DNA from: Alphaproteobacteria bacterium casp-alpha6
GTDB lineage: Bacteria > Pseudomonadota > Alphaproteobacteria > Rhodobacterales > Rhodobacteraceae
NCBI GenBank assembly: GCA_001510135.1
Contig: LFER01000041.1
Location: forward strand, 1-64,000
DNA length: 64,000 bases
Reading direction: 5' to 3'
Shown: positions 1 through 9,343 of the stretch, piece by piece
Numbering within the stretch: the first letter of the stretch is position 1
How the letters are laid out: every line of letters starts with the position of its first letter
The notes under the pieces: model-generated
Told to the model about the DNA's origin: nothing
Seen by the model: only the letters and a program-made list of their open reading frames with translations
Databases searched by the model: none
Made by a program: the position numbers and the translations under genes

Positions 1-1
1 C

Positions 2-682
2 GATGATCCCACATTGCCCGCACAATTTGACGGGTTGATCGATGACTATGAAAACGGGCCGGTCAATGATTTGATCGCGCTTTATCTTGGGCGCGGCGCG
101 GTGAACTATATGAATGATCCCCGCGGCGCTTTGGCCGCCTATACCCGCGTCACGCAACTGAACCCCGACCACAAAGCGGCGCATAATCAATGTGAAAACC
201 TGCACCGGCGGCTTGGCGATCTGACAGCGGCGCAAGCGGCCTATGACACTGTGCTGACGCTTGCAGAGGCCGCAAAGGATGATGGGATAAAGGCCGTGGC
301 GCTTGGCAACTTTGGCACTCTCGCACAGACCCGCGGTGATTTGGCGGAGGCAGAGGGGTATTATGCGCAAGCGCTCACGCTGAACCAAGAGCTTGGGCGC
401 AAAGAGGGGATGGCGGCCGATTATGGCAACCTTGGCAATCTGGCATATACGCGAAAAGATTTGGCAGCGGCAGAGGGGTATTATGCGCAATCGCTCACGC
501 TGAACCAAGCGCTTGGGCGCAAAGAGGGGATGGCGAACAATTATGGCAACCTTGGTCGCTTGGAACTTGCGCGGGGAAATATGGCAGGGGCGCGGGCGTT
601 TTGGGTGCAAGCGCGCGATTTTTATGCAGAGATCGCGTGCCCCATATGGTTAAACAGCTTCAGGGGTGGATTGATAGCCTAG
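2..682 (+). CDS. TPR-repeat protein, 5' truncated by window edge
   Basis: The reading frame is open to the left edge (codons for D-D-P-T precede the TTG at base 14), so this is probably the C-terminal part of a longer protein. It carries tetratricopeptide units of about 40 residues. Two consecutive units share the pattern [24 protein letters not shown], and a third degenerates toward the C-terminus. TPR arrays form helical protein-binding scaffolds; nothing here shows the partner. The stop lies 58 bases before tgt on the same strand. The near-identity of two units at DNA level suggests recent internal duplication. Function beyond a scaffold role is unknown. Confidence 0.75.
   Translation, partial: DDPTLPAQFDGLIDDYENGPVNDLIALYLGRGAVNYMNDPRGALAAYTRVTQLNPDHKAAHNQCENLHRRLGDLTAAQAAYDTVLTLAEAAKDDGIKAVALGNFGTLAQTRGDLAEAEGYYAQALTLNQELGRKEGMAADYGNLGNLAYTRKDLAAAEGYYAQSLTLNQALGRKEGMANNYGNLGRLELARGNMAGARAFWVQARDFYAEIACPIWLNSFRGGLIA
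341..580 (+). repeat. Two tandem 120-bp coding repeats (TPR units)
   Basis: Bases 341-460 and 461-580 are near copies; for example both contain cagaggggtattatgcgcaa followed by almost the same 50 bases. The period is exactly 40 codons, matching one TPR unit. A third, diverged copy begins near 581. Confidence 0.85.
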
Positions 683-740
683 ACGGTTAGGGGCGCAATT
701 CGTCCTTGGCTTTTGCCCCGTCCTGCGGCACAACGCGCCC

Positions 741-1871
741 ATGAGCACACGAGTTTCCTTTGACCTTTCTGCCACCTCTGGCAAGGCGCGCACCGGCGTC
801 ATCACCACCCCGCGCGGCGATATTCGCACGCCTGCCTTTATGCCCGTGGGCACCGCCGCCACCGTCAAGGCGATGATGCCCGAAAGTGTGCGCGCGACGG
901 GTGCCGATATCCTTCTTGGGAATACCTATCACCTCATGCTGCGCCCCAGTGCAGAGCGTATTGACGCGCTTGGCGGGTTGCACCGGTTCATGAATTGGGA
1001 GCGCCCGATCCTGACTGATAGTGGCGGGTTTCAGGTCATGTCATTGGCCGGATTGCGCAAAATGTCAGAAGAGGGCGTAACCTTTAAATCCCATATCGAC
1101 GGATCGCGCCATGAGCTGTCGCCAGAGCGGTCGATGGAGATCCAAAAGCTGCTCGGCAGCGATATTGTTATGGCCTTTGACGAATGCACGCCCTTTCCCG
1201 CGACAGAGAAAGAGGCGCTTGAGAGCATGCGCTTGTCCATGCGCTGGGCACAGCGGTCGCGCGATGCCTTTGGCGATCGCCCGGGTCATGCGCTTTTCGG
1301 GATTCAGCAGGGCAGCGTATTTGAGGAACAGCGCGCCGAAAGCGCCGCCGCGCTCTGCGAGATCGGCTTTGACGGCTATGCCGTGGGCGGTTTGGCGGTG
1401 GGTGAGGGACAAGAGGCGATGTTTGACGTGCTCAACTATGCGCCTGATATGTTGCCCGCGGATAAGCCGCGATATTTGATGGGGGTGGGCAAGCCTGATG
1501 ATATTGTGGGGGCCGTGAAACGCGGGATTGATATGATGGATTGCGTGCTTCCTTCGCGTTCAGGGCGCACCGGTCAGGCCTTTACCCGTCGCGGTGTGGT
1601 CAACATCAAAAACGCGCGTCATCAAAATGATCCCCGTCCCTTGGATGAGGCATGCCTCTGTCCGGCCTGTCAAAGCTATTCGCGTGCCTACCTGCATCAT
1701 GTTTTTCGCGCTGGCGAGATGATTTCAGGCATGTTGTTGACATGGCATAATCTTCATTATTTTCAGGATCTTATGAGCGATATGCGCGCTGCTATTGGGG
1801 TTGATCGTTTCGATGCCTATGAGACGGAATTCCATGCCAAGCGCGCAGAGGGCGATATTGAGCCGATTTAA
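741..1871 (+). CDS. tgt: Queuine tRNA-ribosyltransferase
   Basis: Exchanges guanine at tRNA position 34 for the queuine precursor preQ1 in the cytoplasm. The 376-residue length is normal for bacterial Tgt. Visible landmarks are DSGGFQVMS with the catalytic-base Asp near residue 93, the [13 protein letters not shown] segment with the nucleophilic Asp near 267, and zinc ligands C305, C307, C310 and H336 in the pattern CLCPAC...WHN. The ATG at 741 begins MSTRVSF and directly precedes the conserved fold. Its TAA stop overlaps the TAA of the convergent hydrolase gene. queA is not in the window. Confidence 0.97.
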   Translation: MSTRVSFDLSATSGKARTGVITTPRGDIRTPAFMPVGTAATVKAMMPESVRATGADILLGNTYHLMLRPSAERIDALGGLHRFMNWERPILTDSGGFQVMSLAGLRKMSEEGVTFKSHIDGSRHELSPERSMEIQKLLGSDIVMAFDECTPFPATEKEALESMRLSMRWAQRSRDAFGDRPGHALFGIQQGSVFEEQRAESAAALCEIGFDGYAVGGLAVGEGQEAMFDVLNYAPDMLPADKPRYLMGVGKPDDIVGAVKRGIDMMDCVLPSRSGRTGQAFTRRGVVNIKNARHQNDPRPLDEACLCPACQSYSRAYLHHVFRAGEMISGMLLTWHNLHYFQDLMSDMRAAIGVDRFDAYETEFHAKRAEGDIEPI

Positions 1872-2815
1872 GAGGCCGTTTTTTCAAAGAAATTGCAAAT
1901 ATCGCGCAAAATCACCTTTTGGCGGTGGGAGCTGAGCATGAGGATTTCATGTTTGGCATCAGGCACGTCAATCAGCCGTGCGGCAGGCCATTTTTTAATC
2001 AGGGATCTGATTTTTTGGGGGTCGACAATGCATTCTTCATCGCCAAGGTAACAAAGCGCCGGAATGTTTGGTGCGGGTAGCTTGTGAAGGGTATCAATTT
2101 CGCGAAATGCCGCATCTGCCCATAGAAAGCTTGGCCCTGCCAGTTGCAGATCCGGATGCTGGACGACCTGTTGTTTCATATAGTCCCACATCTCTTTGTC
2201 GGGGGTCAGGGTATTGTCCCGAAAGTCGCTGACAACTGTGTAACTTTGATCGGATGTTGTCGGTGGGTAGCGGTCCCCAAAGCCAAAGCTGATACCCAAT
2301 TTGGCGATAATCTTTCGAAAAGGGGATAAAAGAGCAGGGACCAAAATGCCCCACATCGGTCCTGTGAAGGCGACGCTTTCAAATCCTAAATCACGCTGAA
2401 GTGCGCGTAACCCAATTGCGCCGCCCATTGAATGGGCAAGGATATACCAAGGCTTGGGAAAGTTGCGCGCATCGGCAAAATCAAGAACCGCATCAAGATC
2501 GCGCTGATATTCAGAGAAATCCCTCACATGCCCAACCATCGGGTCTTTGATCAAACGCTCTGACAATCCCTGTCCGCGCCAATCAATGGCGATCATGTCA
2601 AATCCCAAATCGCAGATAATTCCCGCAGTGCGCCCGTATTTTTCAACATATTCTGTACGCCCCGGAAATAAGAATACAGTCCCGCGCGGGTCCTTTGCAG
2701 CCCAATGTGCGACACGAATCCGGAGATTATCAGATGTGTTTACCCAATAGGCCCTGCCGTTTTGGGGGCACTCTGCAACAGATTGATAAAGCGGGCTCGC
2801 GTCATCAAGGGGCAT
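1868..2815 (-). CDS. Alpha/beta hydrolase, lysophospholipase (PldB) type
   Basis: A 315-residue serine hydrolase of the alpha/beta fold. The nucleophile elbow HSMGG places the catalytic Ser near residue 129. A later GDEEC-IVD segment and a C-terminal DAKHEIL supply candidate Asp and His. Related proteins act as lysophospholipases or monoacylglycerol lipases, but the substrate cannot be read from sequence. No signal peptide is apparent, so it is probably cytoplasmic. The SCP2-domain gene ends 3 bases upstream on the same strand, so the two may form a small lipid-related operon. Confidence 0.85.
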   Translation of the reverse strand: MPLDDASPLYQSVAECPQNGRAYWVNTSDNLRIRVAHWAAKDPRGTVFLFPGRTEYVEKYGRTAGIICDLGFDMIAIDWRGQGLSERLIKDPMVGHVRDFSEYQRDLDAVLDFADARNFPKPWYILAHSMGGAIGLRALQRDLGFESVAFTGPMWGILVPALLSPFRKIIAKLGISFGFGDRYPPTTSDQSYTVVSDFRDNTLTPDKEMWDYMKQQVVQHPDLQLAGPSFLWADAAFREIDTLHKLPAPNIPALCYLGDEECIVDPQKIRSLIKKWPAARLIDVPDAKHEILMLSSHRQKVILRDICNFFEKTAS

Positions 2816-2818
2816 TTT

Positions 2819-3106
2819 TCAAAGAACGCCACTAAGCCGCATGGCGGTTCCCATATCCCCTTCGATGCGCAATTTTCCGGACATGAAAGCCGAGGTCGGA
2901 TCAAGCGCGCCTGCCATAATATCCTGAAATGTTTCTGCCGTGGCAATTAAGGTGACTTCTGCGTCTTCATCGCTTGCCCGCACCCCATTTGCATCCACAA
3001 TCACGCTGCCTTCGCCTTCGATAGAGAATTTCGCTGACCCGTCAAATCCCGCGCCTGCCATCTTTTCGCTCAGGGCGTTTACGGCTTGTTCTATCACATT
3101 GCTCAT
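2819..3106 (-). CDS. SCP2 sterol-transfer family protein
   Basis: A 95-residue protein beginning MSNVIEQAV with the SCP2 pattern of a hydrophobic-ligand pocket (KFSIEGEGSVIVDANG, later FMSGKLRIEGD and the C-terminal hydrophobic tail). The family binds lipids or acyl-CoA. The tracked ORF starts upstream at a GTG (3121), but the internal ATG at 3106 is preceded by GTGGGAAATATTAAA, a usable Shine-Dalgarno, and matches family starts. It precedes the lysophospholipase-like gene by 3 bases, pointing to co-transcription. Confidence 0.82.
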   Translation of the reverse strand: MSNVIEQAVNALSEKMAGAGFDGSAKFSIEGEGSVIVDANGVRASDEDAEVTLIATAETFQDIMAGALDPTSAFMSGKLRIEGDMGTAMRLSGVL

Positions 3107-3160
3107 TTTAATATTTCCCACATCTATTCACTCTGGTCTAATCGCACTATCTAACACAGC

Positions 3161-3730
3161 ATGAACCGAAAGAAAGCATTTATAAAGACTATCGTGGCGG
3201 CAAGTATATCTTTACTTGGCGGTGGCTTGTTGGCGCTGGCTGATGAAAGAAGCGGTGGGACACTTGACACACTTTATAACGCATTGCGTCACGCTGAAGC
3301 GGAGGCGTCCGTTGCAATCGAACGTGATATTATTCGGTTATGGGAACTTTCAGGATCTGACAGCATTGATTTTTTATACAAAAAAGCAGATGAGGCCTTT
3401 GAGGCCAAAGATTTCAAATCGGCTGTTGATCATTTCTCTGCCGTCGTTGAATTTGCGCCGGATTTTGCGATGGGATGGTATGGGCGATCGCGCGCCTACG
3501 CCAATCTTGGCTATAATGGTCCGGCACTCGCAGATTTGGAGCAGGTTCTCGCGCTTGATCCGCAAAACTTCTTTGCGATTTTAGGGCTAGGGCAGCTTTT
3601 CCAAAGTTTGGGCCGCCCTGATTTGGCGCTTAAAGCTTATGATCAGGCACTTGAGGTACATCCACATTTTGCGGTGGCTTTAGAGTTGAAAGACGCTCTT
3701 GCGGCCTATGTGCAAGATAAGAACATTTAA
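3161..3730 (+). CDS. Exported TPR-repeat protein
   Basis: A 189-residue protein with a basic N-terminus (MNRKK) and a hydrophobic stretch ending LALADE, read as a Sec signal peptide. It is followed by at least three TPR units (roughly residues 75-180: DEAFEAKDFKSAVDHF, ALADLEQVLALDP, ALKAYDQALEVHP). Small periplasmic TPR proteins of this size are common in Rhodobacterales; the partner is unknown. It is divergent from the SCP2 gene and lies 18 bases upstream of the helicase, so may share its transcript. Confidence 0.78.
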   Translation: MNRKKAFIKTIVAASISLLGGGLLALADERSGGTLDTLYNALRHAEAEASVAIERDIIRLWELSGSDSIDFLYKKADEAFEAKDFKSAVDHFSAVVEFAPDFAMGWYGRSRAYANLGYNGPALADLEQVLALDPQNFFAILGLGQLFQSLGRPDLALKAYDQALEVHPHFAVALELKDALAAYVQDKNI

Positions 3731-3748
3731 CACATCAGGCGAAACGGT

Positions 3749-6574
3749 ATGCAACAGAAACGGGTCGCCGGTGTTTTGGGCCCCACCAATACAGGCAAAA
3801 CCCACTATGCGATAGAACGGATGCTTGCGCATCGCACGGGCATTATTGGCCTGCCTCTCAGGCTTTTGGCACGTGAGGTTTACGATAAGATCGTGGCGTT
3901 GCGCGGACCATCTGTTGTCGCGCTTGTTACAGGCGAAGAACGCATTGTGCCTGCGCGCGTGCAATATTGGGTTTGTACAGTCGAAGCAATGCCTGTTGAA
4001 ATTGGTGCCGATTTTGTTGCGATTGATGAAATTCAGCTCTGCGCAGACCCTGAAAGGGGTCATGTTTTCACAGAACGCTTGCTTCATATGCGCGGCCTCC
4101 ATGAAACTCTGTTTTTAGGTTCCGATACCATGCGTGGACCCATTGCTGAACTTGTGCCGCAGACACAATTTGTAAAACGCGAAAGGTTGAGCACGCTCAG
4201 CTATTCCGGCGCGAAAAAGGTCAGCCGCATGCCGGCGCGCAGTGCCATTGTTGGTTTTTCGGTAGACAGCGTTTATGCAATGGCGGAGTTACTGCGGCGG
4301 CAAAAAGGCGGCGCTGCTGTCGTTCTAGGCGCGCTGAGCCCGCGCACAAGAAATGCACAAGTTGAGCTGTATCAGAACGGGGATGTGGATTACCTCGTCG
4401 CCACAGATGCGATCGGGATGGGGTTGAATTTGGATGTCCATCATATTGCTTTTTCAGCACTTTCCAAGTTTGACGGCCGGCGGATGCGTCCTTTGGCCCC
4501 CAATGAGCTGGCGCAAATTGCCGGACGCGCGGGACGCGGCATGGCCAATGGCAGTTTTGGGGTCACCGGCGAAGCACCTGATCTCGATGAGGGCGTCATC
4601 AATGCCATCGTTAATCATCGTTTTACCCCAATCAAACGGTTGCAATGGCGCAATGAAAAATTGTCCTTTGCCAGTCTTCAGGCGCTTGTCTCTTCTTTGT
4701 CGCAAGCCCCTGACAGAGATGTCTTTGTAAAGGCGCGCGAGGCGGATGATCTATTGGCACTAAAAAACCTTTCCGAAAATTCTGAAATTACGGCACGGGC
4801 CAGTGATGTTGCCTCTCTCAAGTTGCTTTGGGATGTGTGTCGGATTCCTGATTTTCGTGGGATCAGCCATGGGGAGCACGCCAATTTGCTCGGCATGATT
4901 TTCAATCATCTTCATGAGAGCGGCAAAATACCGGACGCATGGCTTGCACGGCAAATCAATTTTGTTGATCGCGTTGACGGAGATATAGATACACTTTCAA
5001 AACGATTGGCGTTTATTCGCACATGGACATATGTTTCTCAGCGAAGCACTTGGATAGAAGACGAAAAGCATTGGAAAGACACAACTCGCAGTGTAGAAGA
5101 CAGATTGTCGGATGCGCTACATAACGCTCTGACGCAACGATTTGTGGATCGGCGTACCTCTGTATTGTTGCGCCGGTTGAAGCAGAAGGAGGCCCTCTTG
5201 GCCGAAGTAAATGACAAAGGTGAGGTGAGCGTCGAAGGGCAATTCGTCGGTCGTCTTGAAGGGTTCAGATTTATGCTGGACAATAATGCAACCGGTCAGG
5301 AAGCTGCAACGGTCAAAACCGCAGCTTCACAGGCATTATTGCCGTATCTGACGTTGCGGGCCGATCGTTTCTACAACGCTCCGGACACTGAGATCGATTA
5401 TACAGAACAGGGCGGGCTTATGTGGGGCGAACATGCTGTTGGGAAACTTGTTGCCACGGACAATGTTCGAAAGCCCGGCATTGTTGTTTTTGTTGATGAT
5501 ACAGCCGGAGCCGATGTCGCCCAAAAGGTTGAACGCCGATTGCAGCATTTCGTCGATCGCAAAATTGCGGCCCTTTTTGAACCGCTCACAGAGCTTGAAA
5601 AGGATGAAGCGCTGACTGGGCTTGCCCGTGGTTTGGGTTTCCAGTTGATTGAGGCGATGGGTATTTTACCACGTGCGCGGGTTGCACAAGACGTCAAGTC
5701 TTTGGATCAAGAGGCAAGATCTTTATTGCGCAAACATGGGGTTCGTTTCGGTCAGTTTACCGTTTTTATGCCATTGCTTCTCAAACCAGCACCCACTCGG
5801 CTGCGCATTCTTCTTTGGTCGCTGGCCCAAAAACTGGATGAGTTTCCCTCTAGCCCGCCTCCGGGTCTTGTGACGATCCCAGTGGACAGTGCCGCCCCGG
5901 ACGGGTTTGACACCGTAGCGGGGTTTCGAAATGCCAACGCGCGCGCAATCCGCATTGATATGCTGGAACGGCTGGCTGATCTGATTCGTGCACAAGACGC
6001 ACGCGCAGGCTTTGAGGCGACTCCTGACATGCTGTCAATCACCGGAATGACGCTGGAACAATTTGCGGATGCCATGGACGGGTTGGGGTATCATGTAGCG
6101 CGGTCAGAGCGAGAAAAGGTCAAACCTTTGAAACCAGACATTGAAACGTCTGGTGAAGAGGTCGCAGCAGATACCGCTCAAGAAGACAGGCAGGCTGATG
6201 CGGAAATTCAGAGCATTCAGGACGGAAGCACCTCTGGTGAAAGTCCTGAAGCTGTGCCGTCACCGGAAGGGACTGACCCTGTTGAAGGGGCAGAACTTTT
6301 TCAGTCGGAAGAGGCAGTATCCGCAGACCCCGTGGAAATGGAAACCTATTTTGTCTTTACTTGGGCACCTAAGAAAGCACCCAACCGAGATCGGGGAAAA
6401 CCATCGGGACGCAGAGCAGAAGGGCAAAAGCAGGGACAGCGCAAAAAGACGAAACCCAAAAATATGCGTGACGCCAAACCCAAAACCCATCATGCCAAGC
6501 CCGAAAAAAAGAAAGAAATCGATCCCGATAATCCTTTTGCAGCGGCCCTCATGGGGTTGAAGGTGAAGGAATAA
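3749..6574 (+). CDS. SUV3-like DExH RNA helicase
   Basis: A 941-residue superfamily 2 helicase. The N-terminus has Walker A GPTNTGKTHY (residues 11-20), a DEIQL Walker B and motifs of the second RecA domain ending in the Q-xx-GRAGR arginine-finger region. The order matches mitochondrial-type SUV3 helicases, which unwind RNA during turnover. The last ~170 residues are acidic, then very rich in Lys and Arg, and close with DPDNPFAAALMGLK, an extension seen in alphaproteobacterial members. The S4-domain gene follows at once, supporting an RNA role. Confidence 0.9.
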   Translation: MQQKRVAGVLGPTNTGKTHYAIERMLAHRTGIIGLPLRLLAREVYDKIVALRGPSVVALVTGEERIVPARVQYWVCTVEAMPVEIGADFVAIDEIQLCADPERGHVFTERLLHMRGLHETLFLGSDTMRGPIAELVPQTQFVKRERLSTLSYSGAKKVSRMPARSAIVGFSVDSVYAMAELLRRQKGGAAVVLGALSPRTRNAQVELYQNGDVDYLVATDAIGMGLNLDVHHIAFSALSKFDGRRMRPLAPNELAQIAGRAGRGMANGSFGVTGEAPDLDEGVINAIVNHRFTPIKRLQWRNEKLSFASLQALVSSLSQAPDRDVFVKAREADDLLALKNLSENSEITARASDVASLKLLWDVCRIPDFRGISHGEHANLLGMIFNHLHESGKIPDAWLARQINFVDRVDGDIDTLSKRLAFIRTWTYVSQRSTWIEDEKHWKDTTRSVEDRLSDALHNALTQRFVDRRTSVLLRRLKQKEALLAEVNDKGEVSVEGQFVGRLEGFRFMLDNNATGQEAATVKTAASQALLPYLTLRADRFYNAPDTEIDYTEQGGLMWGEHAVGKLVATDNVRKPGIVVFVDDTAGADVAQKVERRLQHFVDRKIAALFEPLTELEKDEALTGLARGLGFQLIEAMGILPRARVAQDVKSLDQEARSLLRKHGVRFGQFTVFMPLLLKPAPTRLRILLWSLAQKLDEFPSSPPPGLVTIPVDSAAPDGFDTVAGFRNANARAIRIDMLERLADLIRAQDARAGFEATPDMLSITGMTLEQFADAMDGLGYHVARSEREKVKPLKPDIETSGEEVAADTAQEDRQADAEIQSIQDGSTSGESPEAVPSPEGTDPVEGAELFQSEEAVSADPVEMETYFVFTWAPKKAPNRDRGKPSGRRAEGQKQGQRKKTKPKNMRDAKPKTHHAKPEKKKEIDPDNPFAAALMGLKVKE

Positions 6575-6578
6575 CTAA

Positions 6579-6947
6579 TTGACACAGAATGAAAAATTGC
6601 GTGTGGACAAATGGCTTTGGCATGCGCGTTTTTTCAAAACCCGTACCTTGGCTGCCAAAGTTGTTACGGGGGGGCATTTGCGGGTCAATTCGCGAAAGAC
6701 CGAAAAATCTTCAACTTGTGTGGTTGCAGGCGATGTTTTGACCTTTGCCCAAGAAAAACGGATTCGCGTGATCAAGGTCATCGCCTTGGGAACCCGTCGG
6801 GGTCCAGCCAGTGAGGCGCAGCTTCTCTACGAAGATCTCAGTCCACCGCAGGAATATGATCCCTCCATCCCAAAATTTGACGGCAAGGGACGCCCTACGA
6901 AAAAAGACCGCCGCGCGATCCAACATTTGCGGGAAAGTGATACTTGA
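6579..6947 (+). CDS. S4-domain RNA-binding protein (Hsp15/HslR-like)
   Basis: A 122-residue protein whose first 60 residues form an S4 RNA-binding domain (LRVDKWLWHARFFKTRTLA), the signature of the HslR/Hsp15 family that binds stalled 50S subunits. The tail is charged. The start is a TTG at 6579, four bases past the helicase stop; GGTGAAGGA lies upstream at good spacing and no in-frame ATG fits better. It is presumably co-expressed with the helicase. The ribosome-rescue role is taken from the family and not shown here. Confidence 0.85.
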   Translation: MTQNEKLRVDKWLWHARFFKTRTLAAKVVTGGHLRVNSRKTEKSSTCVVAGDVLTFAQEKRIRVIKVIALGTRRGPASEAQLLYEDLSPPQEYDPSIPKFDGKGRPTKKDRRAIQHLRESDT

Positions 6948-7004
6948 ATGATCTGCTTGGATATATTAGCGGTTTGGTGAAGACAGCGAAAGGGAACGAC
7001 CTTT

Positions 7005-7343
7005 ATGACCTATATCGTCAACGACAACTGCATCGGGTGTAAATACACGGATTGCGTCGAAGTTTGTCCTGTGGATTGCTTTTATGAGGGCGAAAATATG
7101 TTGGTCATTCATCCAGATGAATGCATTGACTGCGGCGTCTGTGAACCCGAATGCCCTGTAGATGCGATTAAGCCTGACACAGAGCCGGGGGCTGAAAATT
7201 GGGTCGAATTTAACAGAAAGTATTCTGAACTGTGGCCAGTAATCATCACAAAAAAGGATCCTCTTCCGGAGGCGGATGAGCGTGACGGTGAAGACGGTAA
7301 GCTTGAAAAGTACTTTTCAGAGGCGCCAGGCGAGGGCGGCTGA
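7005..7343 (+). CDS. fdxA: Seven-iron ferredoxin FdxA
   Basis: A 112-residue low-potential electron carrier. The N-terminal half has a CxxCxxxxCxxxCP series ([14 protein letters not shown]) and a second [12 protein letters not shown] motif, the arrangement of a [3Fe-4S]/[4Fe-4S] ferredoxin. A characteristic C-terminal extension ([13 protein letters not shown]) identifies the FdxA subgroup. It sits between the S4 gene and carD, an order seen in Rhodobacterales. It could donate electrons to the P450 or the Rieske oxygenase in this window, but nothing shows this directly. Confidence 0.95.
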   Translation: MTYIVNDNCIGCKYTDCVEVCPVDCFYEGENMLVIHPDECIDCGVCEPECPVDAIKPDTEPGAENWVEFNRKYSELWPVIITKKDPLPEADERDGEDGKLEKYFSEAPGEGG

Positions 7344-7534
7344 AGCCGTCCTGTTCGCTAAGACTTGGAATCGGCTCATTTTTGTGCTATGGATCACCTC
7401 ACGGCAATAGGGGGTCTGTTGTGGCGTTTTCATGACAGGCGGCCTATTGTGGAAAAAACATGCATTGGCGCGGAAACTGTGACAGTTTTCTGGGCTATTT
7501 TTTTCGTCTCGTAGAGGCGATATGAGGAAAATAA

Positions 7535-8044
7535 ATGACAAAAGCCAAGAAGTTAGATTTCAGACCTGACGAATATGTTGTGTATCCAGCGCATGGGGTC
7601 GGGCAGATCATTTCTATCGAAGAACAAGAAATTGCGGGGATTAATCTGGAGCTTTTTGTTGTGGCCTTTGAAAAAGACAAAATGACGCTGCGGGTGCCAA
7701 CCCACAAGGCGGCAGAAATTGGTCTTCGGTCTTTAAGCAGCCCCGAGGTGGTAAGCCGTGCCATGTCAACGCTTAAGGGCAAGGCAAAAGTGAAACGCGC
7801 TATGTGGTCACGCCGCGCACAAGAATATGAGCAAAAGATAAATTCTGGGGACCTCATTGCCATTGCAGAAGTCGTGCGTGATCTTCACCGTAACGACGAT
7901 CAGCGTGAGCAAAGCTATTCAGAGCGCCAGCTTTACGAAGCAGCCTTGGAGCGTTTGACGCGCGAAGTGGCTGCGGTTGCGGACGGAGATGAAGCAGCGG
8001 CTGCAAAGAAAGTAGACGCAGTTTTGGTGTCCCGCGCAGCCTAA
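7535..8044 (+). CDS. carD: CarD/CdnL-family RNA polymerase-binding regulator
   Basis: A 169-residue protein with the N-terminal Tudor-like RNAP-interacting domain (FRPDEYVVYPAHGVGQI) and a C-terminal helical DNA-binding domain with conserved Trp and Arg (KRAMWSRRAQEYEQKI). CarD/CdnL proteins stabilise open promoter complexes, notably at rRNA promoters. The start is supported by GAGGAAAAT before the ATG. A strong terminator follows the stop. Confidence 0.93.
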   Translation: MTKAKKLDFRPDEYVVYPAHGVGQIISIEEQEIAGINLELFVVAFEKDKMTLRVPTHKAAEIGLRSLSSPEVVSRAMSTLKGKAKVKRAMWSRRAQEYEQKINSGDLIAIAEVVRDLHRNDDQREQSYSERQLYEAALERLTREVAAVADGDEAAAAKKVDAVLVSRAA

Positions 8045-8062
8045 CGGAATAAAGCATGGAAG

Positions 8063-8093
8063 AAAACCGCGCCTCTTGGGTGCGGTTTTTTTA
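8063..8093 (+). terminator. Rho-independent terminator after carD
   Basis: An 8-bp stem aaaaccgc / gcggtttt with an 11-base loop, followed by a T run, beginning 18 bases past the carD stop. Confidence 0.85.
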
Positions 8094-8129
8094 TTTTTGG
8101 GGATCTCGCAGACGTGGGTCTTTTCTGCC

Positions 8130-9338
8130 TTACAGACGCGCTTTAAGTGACTTGAGCCCGTGGAAATGATAGACATCTGCGTACCTTGGCGCCTCCGCCA
8201 ACCGAAGATTGGGACAGCGTTCAAAGAGCGCGCGAAGCGCAATGCGGAGTTCTAAACGGGCAAGGGGGGCACCAACACAAAAATGAATGCCGCCCCCAAA
8301 GGCAGTATTTTTGACGATTTTGCGCGTTGGATCAAAGTGATCCGGGTCGGACCACACCGATCCATCGCGCCCGCTTGAGCCCAACATCAACGCAACTTCA
8401 TCGCCCGTTTTTATCTGAAAGGAACCAATTTGGCAGGGTTCATAAGCGTAGCGGGTAAACATATGAAGTGGCGGATCAAAGCGCAAAATTTCCTCAACTG
8501 CGGTTTCCGCGCTCTGGTCAGTAGCGAAAATAGATTTGTCATATCCGTTCTCTATCACACACTTAATACCGTTGCCCAAGGTGTGCACAGTCGCTTCATG
8601 CCCTGCATTCAAGAGCAAAATACAGGTGCTGATCATTTCATCCGTGCTCAAACGCGCACCGTCTTCTTCGGCCGCAATCAGATGGGTGATAAGGTCATCG
8701 CCTGGCTGTTGCCGCCTGTTTTCAATATATTCCCGCATAAAGTCGACAAATGCCACCGTTGAGGCCACTGCCTGATCCTCAAGCGCACGGGTGCGGCGCG
8801 CTTGATACATCATTACCATATCATTTGACCATATAAGCAATTGATCGGCCAATTCCTCTGGAACACCCAGAAGGCGGGCGATGATGATGACTGGAATTTT
8901 ACTGGCATAATTTGGCAAAAGATCTATCTCATCCCCATCAAAATTATCAATAAGGTGATGGCACAGGTTGGTGATGTCGGGCTCAAAGCTGTCTATTCGG
9001 CGCGAGGTAAATGCGCGCAACACAAGCCCCCGCAACCGTGTGTGGCGCGGGGGTTCTAATTCCAGCATGGAATGTGCTTCAACGTCATAAAAGGGACGCA
9101 GATGCGGGGGAACATCAGATACCGACGGAGATCTATTTTCCCGCCCAAAGCGGCGATCCTTAAGAAGCGCAGAAACGGTCTTATGATCAAAGACCGCCAC
9201 CATTTTGTAATCATTCCAATAACATATGCCGCCCTGTTCACGCATTTTGGAATAAAACGGATAGGGGTTTTGAACAAATCCCGCATCGGTTGGAGATTGC
9301 GTGACACTAAAAGCGGTGTGGTCATTTTCAGAGATCAT
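8130..9338 (-). CDS. Cytochrome P450 (bacterial class I type)
   Basis: About 402 residues from the chosen start. Visible motifs are the I-helix oxygen-activation segment NAGHEAT, the ExxR pair in EEILRF, and the heme loop FGGGIHFCVGAPLAR with the axial Cys. No membrane anchor is present, so it is a soluble monooxygenase needing a ferredoxin and reductase, neither of which is adjacent. The tracked ORF begins inside the upstream gene; the ATG at 9338 (MISEND), five bases after the FKBP-rhodanese stop, fits better. Substrate unknown. Confidence 0.92.
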   Translation of the reverse strand: MISENDHTAFSVTQSPTDAGFVQNPYPFYSKMREQGGICYWNDYKMVAVFDHKTVSALLKDRRFGRENRSPSVSDVPPHLRPFYDVEAHSMLELEPPRHTRLRGLVLRAFTSRRIDSFEPDITNLCHHLIDNFDGDEIDLLPNYASKIPVIIIARLLGVPEELADQLLIWSNDMVMMYQARRTRALEDQAVASTVAFVDFMREYIENRRQQPGDDLITHLIAAEEDGARLSTDEMISTCILLLNAGHEATVHTLGNGIKCVIENGYDKSIFATDQSAETAVEEILRFDPPLHMFTRYAYEPCQIGSFQIKTGDEVALMLGSSGRDGSVWSDPDHFDPTRKIVKNTAFGGGIHFCVGAPLARLELRIALRALFERCPNLRLAEAPRYADVYHFHGLKSLKARL

Positions 9339-9343
9339 AGAGG

